Positions 54,931-64,000 are shown, counted from the first letter of the stretch. The stretch is DNA of 64,000 nucleotides from Microcoleus sp036704825 (GCA_036704825.1 JAUBSN010000024.1:26838-90837); one strand, 5' to 3'. Made by a program: numbers and translations. Notes: generated from the letters alone by a model not told the origin.

Positions 54931-55025
54931 TAAAAACTACAGCTTTATTTCTGTTAATTTGGCGGGTATTTAAAGATAATGAGAGATGCGATCGCCTTTC
55001 TGGATGGCAAGGGCGATCGTTAGTC

Positions 55026-55361
55026 TTAAATAAACTCTACACGCCCTGTCAGATCGTCCAACTCAAGATACTCCCAAATCATTACCAAACTTCTCAAAAT
55101 TTCCCCAATTGATCGACTATTTTTATGACAGTAAATAATTCCATTATGAGGTAATCCAGCTTGATTTATCCTTAAAAAATCTGCATCTTGAGTAAAAATT
55201 ACTCTCCCTTCGGTCATCGCAAATTCTACATGAAGTTCATCAGGCTTTCCCAATAAGCCTGCTTCAGTTGTAGTTGTCACATTAATCCCATACCTTCGCA
55301 GACCAATCGCAATGGCATTACTTACATTTTCATCTAAATGAAAGTTAATACTTCTTGACAT
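55026..55361 (-). CDS. DUF5615 PIN-like protein (toxin of a pair)
   Basis: The product is 111 residues: FHLDENVSNAIAIGLRRYGINVTTTTEAGL, then GRVIFTQDADFLRI. These are the acidic motifs of the DUF5615 PIN-like fold, related to RNase-type toxins. The start overlaps the end of the DUF433 gene by 17 bases, so the genes are co-translated. RNase activity is inferred from the fold, not shown. Confidence 0.88.
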   Translation of the reverse strand: MSRSINFHLDENVSNAIAIGLRRYGINVTTTTEAGLLGKPDELHVEFAMTEGRVIFTQDADFLRINQAGLPHNGIIYCHKNSRSIGEILRSLVMIWEYLELDDLTGRVEFI

Positions 55362-55665
55362 TTAGGCTTTTTAATTTTTGCTGAAGGATAGACGGATTTT
55401 GGGCTTGCAACTCGCGGGCAAAGGTTTCATCTGCTCTAATTTGTGTCCTAATTTCTTCACGATGATCGTGATAATAAGTCAAAGCTGCATAAACATCAGC
55501 TAGAGTAATTGAAGGATAATGGTAAATAATCTCTTCGGGTGACATTCCCATTTCCTCATGCCAAATTACCACATCTTGCACCTTAATTCGATGTCCCGTA
55601 ATGCAGGGTTGCCCACCGCAAAAACCGGGATTAATTGTAATATGTTCAGAAATTATGCTTACCAT
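55345..55665 (-). CDS. DUF433 protein (antitoxin of a pair)
   Basis: The product is 106 residues with the typical DUF433 sequence: NPGFCGGQPCITGHRIKVQDVV, then GMSPEEIIYHYPSITLADVYAALTYYHDH. The domain has a helix-turn-helix-like fold and commonly precedes DUF5615 genes as the antitoxin. It is the first gene of the pair; its promoter would lie between 55666 and the truncated adhesin gene. Confidence 0.9.
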   Translation of the reverse strand: MVSIISEHITINPGFCGGQPCITGHRIKVQDVVIWHEEMGMSPEEIIYHYPSITLADVYAALTYYHDHREEIRTQIRADETFARELQAQNPSILQQKLKSLNVKKY

Positions 55666-55775
55666 AAATTAGCCTTTGAGTCAGTTTTGTTAGTTCATTT
55701 GATAGGTATATTTTACCACATGGATCGTCTTAATTATATCATAGAATTGTTCGATTAAACAAGCTTTTTGTTAAT

Positions 55776-58142
55776 TTTTATAGCGACTTTTCCACCACCA
55801 CCGTCAACACAGCCACAAAAATAGATATCCTAGCCAACGATACCACCGCCAAAGACCCCCTCTCCATCAAAGAATTCAACACAAAATCAGTCGCAGGCGG
55901 CACTATTACCCTCGACAACAACGACACCCCAGACGATAAAAGCGACGACAAACTCACCTACACCCCACCCCCAGACTTCACCGGCACCGATAAATTTAAC
56001 TACCTCCTAACAGACGGCAAACAAATACAAGCCGCCACCGTTAATATCAACATCAACAGCCTCAAACTTGACGACCTTTCCGGCAATAACGGCTTCGTCC
56101 TCAACGGCACAGAAGCAGGTAACTTCTCAGGAGTTGCTGTTAGCAAAACGGGAGATATCAACGGCGATACAATTGACGATATCATAGTCGGATCGTTCGG
56201 TGCCGACCCCAATAACGTCAACGCCGCAGGCAAAAGTCAAGTCATCTTTGGCACTCAAAAATTCCCCGCCAGCGTCAATCTTTCCCAACTCAACGGACAA
56301 AATGGTTTCACCCTCAACGGCACCGATGCCGAAGGTTTCAGCGGCGGCACAGTCAGCAGTGCCGGCGATATCAACGGCGACGGCATCAAAGACTTTATTA
56401 TTGGTGCCTTCGGTGCCACTGTCAACGGTCAAAATAATGCCGGAAAAACTTACATTGTCTTCGGCACAAACCAAGGATTTCCTGCTAACTTCAACCTCGC
56501 TAATTTGAACGGAAATAATGGTTTTGCCGTCACAGGAACCAACACCTTTGACTACGCCGGCCTCTTTGCCACTGGCATTAGCGATATTAATGGCGATCGC
56601 ATTGACGACATACTCATCAGCGCACCCGGCCCCCTCGGTGGCACACCCGGTAAAAGCTACATCATCTACGGCCGCACCACAGGTTTTTCTCCTAACTTAA
56701 ACCTCGCTGAAATTAACAACAACAACGGCTTTGTTATTAACGGCATTGACGGCAATTCTAGCGGTACTGCCAGCAGCGGCGACATCAACGGCGACGGCAT
56801 CCCCGACCTCATTATTGGTGCAGATGGAGGTAATACCAGCGGCGGTATTAATGCAGGCAAAACCTACGTTATCTTCGGTCAGCAAGGGGGATTTTTCGGC
56901 AGCGTTAACGTCCCAGAATTAAATGGAACCACCGGATTTGTCATCGCCGGCCTCAGTGCCGAAGAACGTTCTGGAATCGCCCTCACCGCCACAGGAGATA
57001 TTAACGGTGACGGCAATAAAGACATCGTAATTGGCTCTCCCGGTGCAACAGTTGGCGAACAAATTAACGCAGGCAAAACCTACGTAATTTTTGGCAAAAA
57101 AGAGGGATTTCCTGTCATCCTCAACCCCGCTGAATTGAACGGCAGTAACGGCTTTACAATTTTCGGTTTCGATGCCGAAGGCTCAGCAGGAAATGCCGTT
57201 AGCTATGCGGGAGATATCAACAAAGATGGCTTTGACGACTTATTAATAGGAGCCTCCAGCGCCAACTCTGATGATAAAAACAATGCCGGGAAAACATTTG
57301 TTGTTTTTGGAAGTAAGGAATTTCCAGCTAATTTCAGTTTAGCAGAAGCTAACGGTAAGAATGCCTTAGTTTTAAATGGAGTAGAAACCGATGGTTTAGT
57401 TGGTACTGCTGTCAGCGGTGGGGGAGATATTAACGGCGACAGCATTGACGATATAATTGTTGGCGCACCCGGCAGTTTATTTCAAGATTCTCCCGGCAAA
57501 AGTTATGCCGTTTTTGGCAGCCGAGGTTTCGGTTTTGCTAACCCGAATAATGGTTTGCAAGGCACATTTCAAGATGATATTATCAACGGAACCCAAGCAG
57601 ATGATACCATTTCCGGCCGCCAAGGAAATGATAAAATCTTTGGCAATTTAGGTCAAGATGTGTTATCTGGAAATCTCAATGATGACTACTTAGATGGTGA
57701 GAAAGGGCAAGATATTGTCATCGGTGGTGATGGAAATGATAGCCTGGTTGGTGGACTTGGTAACGATGTGGTTAAAGGCGACAATGGTAACGATATTCTC
57801 ACCGGAGTTGATATCAATGCTATTAACCCCGGAATTGAGGAAATTGACACCTTAACTGGTGGAAGTGGTAGCGATATTTTTGTTTTGGGAGATGTCAATA
57901 ACACTTACTACGATAACCTCGATAGCGACTACGCGCTGATTACTGACTTTTATGCCGTTGAAGATAGCATCCAATTGCACGGAAAAGCAGAGGATTACGT
58001 GCTAGTTCCTTTCTCGCAAGCTAACCAAAGTGGTACTGCAATTTACCGCAAGGCGGCTCAAAATGAATTAATTAGTATTCTCGAAGGAGGTACAAATTTG
58101 AGCTTAAGCGGTAATTATTTCAAATTTGTAAGGGCGGGTTAA
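55776..58142 (+). pseudogene. 5'-truncated adhesin: cadherin-like, seven FG-GAP, RTX repeats
   Basis: The frame is open from a stop at 55731 to 58142, but no ATG, GTG or TTG occurs in frame before 56505, inside a repeat. Recognisable sequence begins about 55782 in the middle of a tandem-95/cadherin-like domain (TATKIDILANDTTAKDPLSI... DFTGTDKFNYLLTDG). Seven FG-GAP repeats with DINGDG-type calcium loops follow, matching a seven-bladed beta-propeller, then RTX nonapeptides (GGDGNDSLVGGLGNDVVKG) and a C-terminal export-like region. The last codons and the stop lie in a family G repeat. Third codon positions are strongly C-rich, unlike the CAP gene upstream. It is most likely the remnant of a large surface protein. 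Confidence 0.8.
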
Positions 58143-58197
58143 CCGATCAATTCTGTCACCCACCGATAATCTTCATAAACCCGCCCTCCCCAACCGA
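58131..58197. repeat. GC-rich repeat, family G, partial copy
   Basis: This is the right half of the repeat (GGGCGGGTTAACCGATC, GTCACCCACCGATAATC, ATAAACCCGCCC). It overlaps the final codons and stop of the truncated adhesin gene. Confidence 0.75.
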
Positions 58198-58253
58198 TAA
58201 CCCCGATTAACTATCCCCGCTTAACGTTCAAATTCAATGAATTCTTGATTTCT

Positions 58254-58417
58254 GGGTTGGCTGGGGGCGGGTTTAGATAATTTGTTGGTGGGTGTCAAAG
58301 ATTTAGGCGAACCTAACCTGCAAGGCCTGTACAATATTAGGATTAATTTGTAGGGGCGGGTTAACCGATCGATTATGCCACCCACAGATAATCTCGATCA
58401 ACCCGCCCCCACCCAAT
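58254..58417. repeat. GC-rich palindromic repeat, family G, full copy 2
   Basis: It has the same layout as the copy at 51194: GGGTTGGCTGGGGGCGGG at the left, ACCCGCCCCCACCCAATC at the right, with the inner GTCAAAGATTTAGGCGAACC block. Confidence 0.8.
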
Positions 58418-58483
58418 CAATAACCCCGATCGCCTTTCCGCACCCAACCGTAAAATTAAATAAAATTCAATTATCATTAAATT

Positions 58484-58876
58484 ATGTCATCACTAATCTT
58501 AACCCGAATCTTTCTGGCAACCGCAGCCGTATTCGGAGGTTTATCCGTTGCAGGCGGTGCCTTTGCCTCCCACGCTTTGAAAAATCAATTGACCGATCGA
58601 GCTTTAGCAATTTTTGAGACGGGCGCCCGATATCAAATGTACCACGCCCTAGCTCTATTACTCGTCGCTTTACTCTTGAGCCGTGCCCAAGAGTCTCAAA
58701 CCTTTTTTGCAGTGGCTGGATGGGCTTTTATTGCCGGCACGATCGTCTTTTCCGGCAGTTTGTACGCCCTGAGTTTGACTGACATCAAATGGCTGGGCGC
58801 AATTACGCCGCTGGGGGGAGTTGCTTTTATTGTCGGTTGGGGATGTTTGGCCGTTGCAGCTTTTAATTTTAAATAG
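58484..58876 (+). CDS. DUF423 family small membrane protein
   Basis: The product is 130 residues with four hydrophobic segments. The N-terminus FLATAAVFGGLSVAGGAFASHALKNQL and the motif ARYQMYHALALLLVALL are the DUF423 (YgdD-like) signature. It is an inner-membrane protein of unknown function. It lies just after two family G repeats and convergent to the next gene. Confidence 0.9.
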   Translation: MSSLILTRIFLATAAVFGGLSVAGGAFASHALKNQLTDRALAIFETGARYQMYHALALLLVALLLSRAQESQTFFAVAGWAFIAGTIVFSGSLYALSLTDIKWLGAITPLGGVAFIVGWGCLAVAAFNFK

Positions 58877-58917
58877 GCAACTGGTAAATTTTGACGCAAT
58901 TACCAATTACCAATTAC

Positions 58918-60012
58918 CTAATTATCAAATACATTGCTGGAAAACATCTCTGTCAAAGTACGCAAGTAAGGTAAAAATACCGCTAAATCTTCATCAGCAA
59001 GCCGATCGGATATTTCCCAAAACAAAATCAGCAGCATATCCTGCACTAACTCCCAACTTACATGAAGTTTGGGGTACAACATCACGCAAATTGGAAACAA
59101 TTCTTGCTGTAGCGGGCGAATGCTACCTTCCAAAACGCACCAGCACAAATAGCTTTGAAAAATCTCGACATCCCGGATACCAGAAATTTTTACCTCGCGA
59201 TCGCTCAAATAACCGCTGCTGCTGCGGTATCCTTGATGCTGGGAACTAGCCCGATCGTACACTGCACTAGCAATCTGAGTCGTGTGCTGCAACAAATGCT
59301 GAACGGCTAATAGAGCTCTTGAATTCGGGGGCTGATTCGCCGCAGCCTGGTTAATCTCTCCGTAGGGAATGTGCAGGTAGTCCTCTATAACTTTTAAGTA
59401 TGGTGTAAATTCCGATCGCTCTGACTCCGAAAGACATCCTAACAAGATTTTGCTAGTGTATTGAAACTGCACCGCCACAAATCCCAGCACTAACGGATCT
59501 ATTGCTGAGTATTTCCGCCTCACTTGGATAATATCTTTTCCCACCAGCACTGACAAGCGGAAAACAGCTTCTCTATCGGCGTAAGCGTCTATTGCTTTCC
59601 GATACAAAGTGCTAGTGTCGGCAGCAATTTCTAAAGGATTAATTAAGTTCGGAGCGATCGCGTACCGCTCTATGTGTTCCCCTAAAATAGCTTCTACTCT
59701 ACTCCAAGCTATCTCGCTGGCTAATTTCAGGGTATGTTTCAATTTATCAACTATTTTGGCTCGATTTCCCTCAAAATTAGTCAACTTTGGGCTTTGGGGA
59801 ATTTGTCGCGGGGCTTGGTTTTCTCGTGCCGCCACTGTACTGTAATATTTTTTTGCCCAGCTAACTGCTAAGGAAGAAACGTTGACGCCTTTAGCGTCTG
59901 GGAGTTTGTGAATGTCCGATCCGCTAATACCTTGCGACGCCAGACTGTCGCCCTGTGGAAGTTCGTCTGCTGCTGGTAAATACTTGGAACATATTTGTGA
60001 AATACCAGTCAT
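58918..60012 (-). CDS. Conserved-looking protein of unknown function
   Basis: The product is 364 residues from the ATG at 60012 (MTGISQICSKYLP), chosen because GAGG stands 6 bases upstream; an ATG or alternative at 60042 would add ten residues. It is soluble, mainly helical, with no signal peptide, membrane segments or recognised active site. A Gln/Ser-rich tract (RASSQHQGYRSSSGYLSDREV) lies about two-thirds along. The stop sits inside a short repeat of CAATTAC units (58897-58925). I do not recognise the family; the composition looks like a cyanobacterium-specific protein. Confidence 0.65.
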   Translation of the reverse strand: MTGISQICSKYLPAADELPQGDSLASQGISGSDIHKLPDAKGVNVSSLAVSWAKKYYSTVAARENQAPRQIPQSPKLTNFEGNRAKIVDKLKHTLKLASEIAWSRVEAILGEHIERYAIAPNLINPLEIAADTSTLYRKAIDAYADREAVFRLSVLVGKDIIQVRRKYSAIDPLVLGFVAVQFQYTSKILLGCLSESERSEFTPYLKVIEDYLHIPYGEINQAAANQPPNSRALLAVQHLLQHTTQIASAVYDRASSQHQGYRSSSGYLSDREVKISGIRDVEIFQSYLCWCVLEGSIRPLQQELFPICVMLYPKLHVSWELVQDMLLILFWEISDRLADEDLAVFLPYLRTLTEMFSSNVFDN

Positions 60013-60846
60013 AACAAACCTCGTTTTTTTATGAATTCCCACCCGATCCCTTCCCTTAATTTTTAATGTTGCTAACTACAATTTTCTGCCTTTCTACCCT
60101 GACAGTCATCGGCCATTGTGCTTAAAACTATAAGTCATTTGGCTGTACTGCCTGCATTTTTTATAATATATACGTTAATAACGTTATTTATTGTGCTTTA
60201 GGACACCATCACCCTGTGAATCGCCACAGCATTTATTTCCTGTCAAACCTGCAGGAAATAAATTTAATTTTTCTTGATTTTTCCGGCTTCAAGTCAATTG
60301 TGTTTCAAAAACACTGGTTTTTGAAATATTTGATATTTGTTTTAAATCGCTGTTGTATATCGCCCTATTTTCTCAAAGAACCTATGCTAAAGCATCAGCG
60401 AGCGGTGATTTGGATTGATTTATTTCACTTGCTAAATAAAGAATGTATTTTTAGCCTTGCGGTTGTTCGGAAACCGTCACAAATAAAACAAGCTGCTTTT
60501 ATAAAAAATTAAATTTAAGATTAGAATAAAATTGATGTGCCTTTCGTTAATGCAATTGCCATCGCGGTTTTTTAGATTTTCCAATCGCCCGCAATTGATA
60601 GGCGTTTATTCGATCGCCAAACCACCTTTCAAAACCCGAATGTACATAGGCTGACCCCAACTCTCTTCAAGATTATCAACTCCGTCAGGTTCGAGTCCTC
60701 CTCCTGCAGAGAGAGCTTGCCCCCATAGCGATAAGATGGGGTTGATTGGGCCCCACGGGCGATCGTTCCTCACAAACAGCACGGCCAGTACGTCTTTAAG
60801 GCTATGGCTTCGGGTAGGATTAATAGGACGAGAGGAAGTGGATAAA
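60013..60846. other. Long intergenic region with strong hairpins
   Basis: No credible gene was found; a 98-codon open frame at 60216-60512 is rich in Phe, Ile and Lys and crosses both hairpins. Perfect inverted repeats are ATTTATTTCCTG/CAGGAAATAAAT (60231-60263) and TTTCAAAAAC/GTTTTTGAAA (60303-60326), with a palindrome AATAACGTTATT at 60177-60188. The phosphohexomutase promoter should lie in the right part. Possible RNA element, unproven. Confidence 0.4.
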
Positions 60847-62280
60847 ATGAGCGCCAGCAGCAATTCAACAGAAATCAAGTTCGGAACCGATGGGTGGCGG
60901 GGACTGATTGCCCGTGACTTTACTTTTGCCAACGTGCGAAAAGTTACCCGGGCGATCGCCAGTTACCTAGAAACCGCTTACACCAAAGACCGCCCAGTTC
61001 TAGTCTCCTACGATACCCGCTTTCTGGCAGACGAGTTCGCCCGCACGGCGGCTGAAGTATTGGCAGATTTGGGATGGACGGTGAAAGTGGTCGATCGAGA
61101 TTGCCCGACACCAGTCATCGCCTACAGCGCCAAGCATTTAAACTCCGCAGGAGCTCTGATGTTCACGGCTTCGCACAATCCCGCACCTTACTGCGGCATC
61201 AAATACATCCCCGACTACGCCGGCCCGGCAACCCCGGAAATTACCGATACAATTGTGGCAAATATTGCTGGTGCTTCTGATGCCCCAGCCAAAGGCAGCC
61301 ACAACGATAAAATTTCCACTTTTGACCCGAAACCCGAATATCTGAAGTTTCTTTATACTTTGATAGATGTGGAGCGGATTCGCTCTGCTAAGTTGAAGGT
61401 GAAGTACGACGCCCTTTATTCGACTTCTCGCGGCTATCTCGACGGCGTTTTGGAACACTGCGGCTGCGATGTCGAAAGTTTTCACACCTACCGCGACGTG
61501 CTGTTTGGCGGTGGAATGCCCGAACCCAAGGGGGAACAGTTAGTTGAGTTGGTGGAAGCTGTCAAGAAGGATGCGGCGGATTTAGGCTTAGCTACCGATG
61601 GCGACAGCGATCGTTTTGGTATTGTTGACGAGTTGGGAAATGTCTTAACTCCGAATACTGTACTGTTGTTGCTGGCGCGTCACTTAGTGAAGAATAAAGG
61701 CTTGACTGGGGCGATCGTCCGTACCGTCGCAACTACCCACTTGCTAGACAATTTGGCCGCCAAGTACGGTTTAACAATCTACGAAACCGCAGTCGGCTTT
61801 AAATACATCGGCGAAAAAATGCGGGAAACTGCGGTGCTCATCGGTGGCGAAGAGTCTGGCGGTTTGAGCGTTTTGGGTCACATCCCCGAAAAAGACGGGA
61901 TTTTGGCTGATATGCTAGTTGCTGAGGCGATCGCCTATGAAGGCAAACCGCTTTCTCAGCTAGTCGAAGAAGCCATTAAAGAAGCCGACGGCCCCCTGTA
62001 CAACAAACGCTTGGACTTGCACCTGGAAGAAGCCCACAAAGCAGCCGTTTTGGAATCTTTTACCAAGAATCCCCCGACGGAAGTAGCAGGTATCGGCGTT
62101 AAGGAAATCGGCCGCAAAGACGGGATTAAACTTTATCTTGAAGACGGCGGCTGGGTACTCCTGCGGCCTTCGGGAACCGAACCCTTGATGCGCGTTTACC
62201 TGGAAACCAATTCTGTGGAAAAAGAAAGCCAAGTTGCCCAACACATGGAAAAGGTAATTTCCCAGTTAGAACCTGTTTAA
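60847..62280 (+). CDS. Phosphoglucomutase/phosphomannomutase family protein
   Basis: The product is 477 residues from the ATG at 60847 (MSASSNSTEIKFGTDGWRG), which has AGGA upstream; the frame extends to 60736 without similarity. The four-domain alpha-D-phosphohexomutase layout is clear: catalytic Ser in MFTASHNP near residue 108, metal-binding DGDSDRFG near 250, sugar-binding GGEESGG, and phosphate-binding RPSGTEP near 440. It interconverts hexose 1- and 6-phosphates and could supply nucleotide-sugar precursors for the polysaccharide locus. Whether it prefers glucose, mannose or glucosamine phosphates is not decidable here. Confidence 0.92.
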   Translation: MSASSNSTEIKFGTDGWRGLIARDFTFANVRKVTRAIASYLETAYTKDRPVLVSYDTRFLADEFARTAAEVLADLGWTVKVVDRDCPTPVIAYSAKHLNSAGALMFTASHNPAPYCGIKYIPDYAGPATPEITDTIVANIAGASDAPAKGSHNDKISTFDPKPEYLKFLYTLIDVERIRSAKLKVKYDALYSTSRGYLDGVLEHCGCDVESFHTYRDVLFGGGMPEPKGEQLVELVEAVKKDAADLGLATDGDSDRFGIVDELGNVLTPNTVLLLLARHLVKNKGLTGAIVRTVATTHLLDNLAAKYGLTIYETAVGFKYIGEKMRETAVLIGGEESGGLSVLGHIPEKDGILADMLVAEAIAYEGKPLSQLVEEAIKEADGPLYNKRLDLHLEEAHKAAVLESFTKNPPTEVAGIGVKEIGRKDGIKLYLEDGGWVLLRPSGTEPLMRVYLETNSVEKESQVAQHMEKVISQLEPV

Positions 62281-62329
62281 ATTTCTACCTGTTCCAACGG
62301 GGGTTTTTCCCCTAGCACTTGGGATTGTG

Positions 62330-62360
62330 AGGTGCGCCGAAGCGCACCTTACGTATTTTT
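62330..62360 (+). terminator. Probable terminator after the phosphohexomutase gene
   Basis: A perfect 8-bp stem (AGGTGCGC/GCGCACCT, loop CGAA) at 62330-62349 is followed by a short T-run at 62356-62360. It lies 50 bp past the stop. Confidence 0.6.
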
Positions 62361-62414
62361 GATAACTCTTGCAAAGCCTCTGAACATTAATCACCGATAC
62401 TGGTCAGCGATTTA

Positions 62415-62526
62415 TATACAGCAGATTCTACGTTTATGAAGTACGCCCGCCTATCGTTCGATTCCCGCGCCGGACACGGCGAAAGCCTTTGTCCCTACAC
62501 TCCATAAACCTGGAATATGCTGTATT
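62415..62526. mobile_element. MITE family B, copy 2 (TA-flanked)
   Basis: The arms are ATACAGCAGATTCTACG and its imperfect complement ending ATGCTGTAT, with TTTATG and AGT also mirrored. TA lies at both boundaries. It is the same family as the element at 8841-8948. The rest of 62281-62725 holds only the terminator. Confidence 0.6.
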
Positions 62527-63013
62527 TGCAATACACTGGGATTTGTTAAAGTTTGGGATTTGTAAATTTATCTATTTAGGGTTTGCTGAATAATTGATCG
62601 CCAACCAAAAGCAGGAGCGATGGATATCCTCTAGCTCGATTTAATATATAGCGAGCCTCGCATCATTTGTGAATTTCTTACTCCCGGACCGCGAGTTCGG
62701 GGAGGGCTGGGGTGGGGTAAAAAATTTACGACTCATTTAGCATTGCTATAATTTTTTCTGTTTTAATTTCCTTCAGATATAATTGAACTTTATTCTCAAT
62801 CTCAAAACAGGTGTTGTTTGGTCTGAGCGGCATAAAAACACACAAAAAAAACCGGTGCAACCAGGTAGAAAGGTTAATTACTAAAAAAGTAATTGCAATG
62901 GCTGTAGAGGAAGTATTACTAAGTTTTGCCATCACTCGGTTCCAAGCTAAATCTTCGTTTACCTGTCCAAATTTTCCTTCAATTGCCTGACGAATTTTTT
63001 CGTCTTCAGTGGC

Positions 63014-63871
63014 GGTAGTGCCCTGAAGGAAAGGATCAAAAAATCAATCTAATTCAAATAGAAGTAGGCATCTGGAGTTGTAAATTCTCATTATAATGAT
63101 GTACAAAACGTCCCCATTGCAGCAATATGATTTTCTAATTTTTTAGAGAAGGCTAAGCTCTTTCTTACCAACGCTTGATACTCGTTGTCGAATAGTACAT
63201 TTGAAGCGCTCGATATAGCTAGTATAACCACTATCGAGAGCGTACACGGCGCGATGACGAATGCTTGGCAATACAGAATCATAAGCACTCCAATGGTCGG
63301 TATAAATTACTGCCGATTGACGGTAAACTGGTGGCATTGAATTCCATAAAGCACTCTTCTGATACTGCGCTACGGTCTCCAATGTGTACACCAACAATTT
63401 CCCTAGTCTGGGTATCCAATGCCAGCCATACCCACTGCTGATTTCCTTTATTATCCACTTGCCGACCATAGCTCATCCATCTGAACACTCAAGCGCTTTT
63501 TTGGCTTGGCACTCACCTCCACTTGCTTCTTAACAGCAACAGAAGTGGCATTTACGTAGCGCTGTACTGTATCTTCTGACACTTGTAATACCCGACGAGC
63601 AATCCCGGCCTGGGAAATACGTTCAAGTAGCATCCGTGACATTAACTCTTTTTGTTCTTTAGTAATAGCTTTCCACGCGGGATTTAGAACAAATTGACGA
63701 CCACATTCTCGACATTTGTAATGAAAGTTTGTGATGCCGAGTTTGACGGTTACGACTGATTGCTTCGCTCGCCACAATTAGGACAATGGGGAATTTCTAC
63801 TGTCACATCACTAATGGTAAACACTTCTCTCTAATAGTAGCTTACTCTATCCTTTCCTTCAGGGCACTACC
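63014..63871 (-). mobile_element. IS1-family insertion sequence, 858 bp, degenerate
   Basis: Perfect 23-bp terminal inverted repeats at 63014-63036 and 63849-63871 begin GGTAGTGCCCTG, the IS1-family type. Imperfect 9-bp direct repeats flank it (TTCAGTGGC at 63005-63013, TTCTGCGGC at 63872-63880; 7 of 9 match), as expected from an aged IS1 target duplication. It sits inside the IS5-like transposase gene. Confidence 0.9.
63091..63806 (-). pseudogene. IS1-family transposase, several frameshifts
   Basis: The transposase sequence is spread over several reading frames: a zinc-finger start PHCPNCGE (63771-63790), then KCRECGRQFVLNPAWKAITKEQ and VQMDELWS in a second frame, GNQQWVWLALDTQTREIVGVHIGDRS in another, MPPVYRQSAVIYTDHWSAY and IERFKCTIRQRVS in the next, and LAFSKKLENHIAA at the end. 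At least three or four frameshifts are needed to join them. The DDE residues are recognisable, but the gene is dead. IS1 elements normally need only one programmed shift. Confidence 0.88.
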
Positions 63872-63927
63872 TTCTGCGGCTTGCTTCTTTTTTTCTTTAC
63901 TCACATTTGCTGGAGGTCTTCCTAGGG

Positions 63928-64000
63928 GGGAGCATCTCAATGAAAGCAGCCCTCCGCTTGAAATTGGAGCTAGGAGTCAGGAGTCAGGAGTCAGGAGGAA
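63928..64000. mobile_element. MITE family A, copy 3, cut by the window edge
   Basis: This begins GGGAGCATCTCAATGAAAGC and matches copy 2 through the CTCCGCTTGAAATTGGAG block, then runs into AGGAGTC heptamers. The left flank is TCCTAGGG (63920-63927), which should reappear after the right end outside the window. It interrupts the IS5-like transposase gene. Confidence 0.88.

Larger units (their letters stand above)
62726..63927 (-). pseudogene. IS5-like transposase C-terminus, interrupted by two elements
   Basis: Reading leftward on the minus strand, 63927-63872 encodes LGRPPANVSKEKKKQAAE. An IS1-like element follows, and 63013-62726 continues in phase with ATEDEKIRQAIEGKFGQ, LAWNRVMAKLSNTSSTAIA and a tail to a TAA... 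stop at 62726. This is the conserved end of cyanobacterial IS5-type transposases. The front of the gene is cut off at 63928 by a family A MITE. The joined sequence shows that one gene was hit twice. Confidence 0.85.

Noticed and set aside
60216..60512. 98-codon ORF
   Set aside because: Its composition is Phe/Ile/Lys-rich, it has no ribosome binding site and it runs across two perfect hairpins; probably noncoding.
60650..60700. tRNA-like 3' end containing GGTTCGAGTCC
   Set aside because: The T-arm stem pairs poorly and no matching acceptor, D or anticodon arms were found upstream.
63960..64000. Possible CRISPR-like direct repeats (AGGAGTC units)
   Set aside because: The units are 7 bp without spacers; they are part of the family A MITE.

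Overview
The window looks like chromosomal DNA of a filamentous cyanobacterium of the Oscillatoriales/Microcoleus type. The evidence is the very frequent HIP1 octamer (GCGATCGC), a ChlM chlorophyll-biosynthesis methyltransferase, the long cyanobacterial form of IspH, Rcp1- and PilH/PixH-like response regulators, DUF6887/DUF6888 and DUF433/DUF5615 gene pairs, heptameric short tandem repeats and many miniature inverted-repeat elements. The genus is an inference. No rRNA, convincing tRNA or CRISPR array was seen.

Layout. 1-1579: a helicase-associated-like gene running off the left edge. 1951-4963: aspartate ammonia-lyase, a small unknown gene and a DUF362 protein. 5545-25119: a large extracellular/capsular polysaccharide locus with glycosyltransferases of several families, a methyltransferase, a WecG/TagA/CpsF transferase, a nucleotide-sugar epimerase, an acetyltransferase, a zinc-ribbon protein with a GT61-like C-terminus, a Wzx flippase, a Wzy polymerase, an SLBB export protein and a Wzc-like tyrosine kinase. 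25442-34043: a signalling block of two stand-alone response regulators and three histidine kinases. 34906-46594: metabolism (ispH, two amt genes, purE, nagA), with a mobile-element zone between the amt genes (TnpB element, IS607 recombinase, three MITEs). 46901-50433: chlM, a DUF6887/DUF6888 pair and a broken STAND ATPase gene. 50958-58142: secreted and surface proteins (RTX protein, broken CAP protein, toxin-antitoxin pair, 5'-truncated beta-propeller/RTX adhesin). 58484-62280: DUF423 protein, an unknown gene and a phosphohexomutase. 62726-64000: nested dead insertion sequences.

How the genes fit together. The sugar transferases would build a repeat unit on a lipid carrier, Wzx would flip it, Wzy would polymerise it, and the SLBB protein with the Wzc-like kinase would control length and export. 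No priming glycosyltransferase is visible, so that step must be encoded elsewhere. The phosphohexomutase and nagA could feed sugar metabolism.

The most notable observations are: seven families of palindromic repeats, four of them with perfect or near-perfect target-site duplications or clear TA flanks; a 125-bp tandem duplication at a gene junction that rebuilt the start of the downstream gene; two long genes each split by one in-frame stop (STAND ATPase, CAP protein); a beheaded adhesin whose 3' end is supplied by a repeat; and a three-layer nest of insertions at the right edge. I did not find a convincing new multi-gene system. The closest candidates are the zinc-ribbon/GT61-like protein and the RTX-CAP secreted pair.
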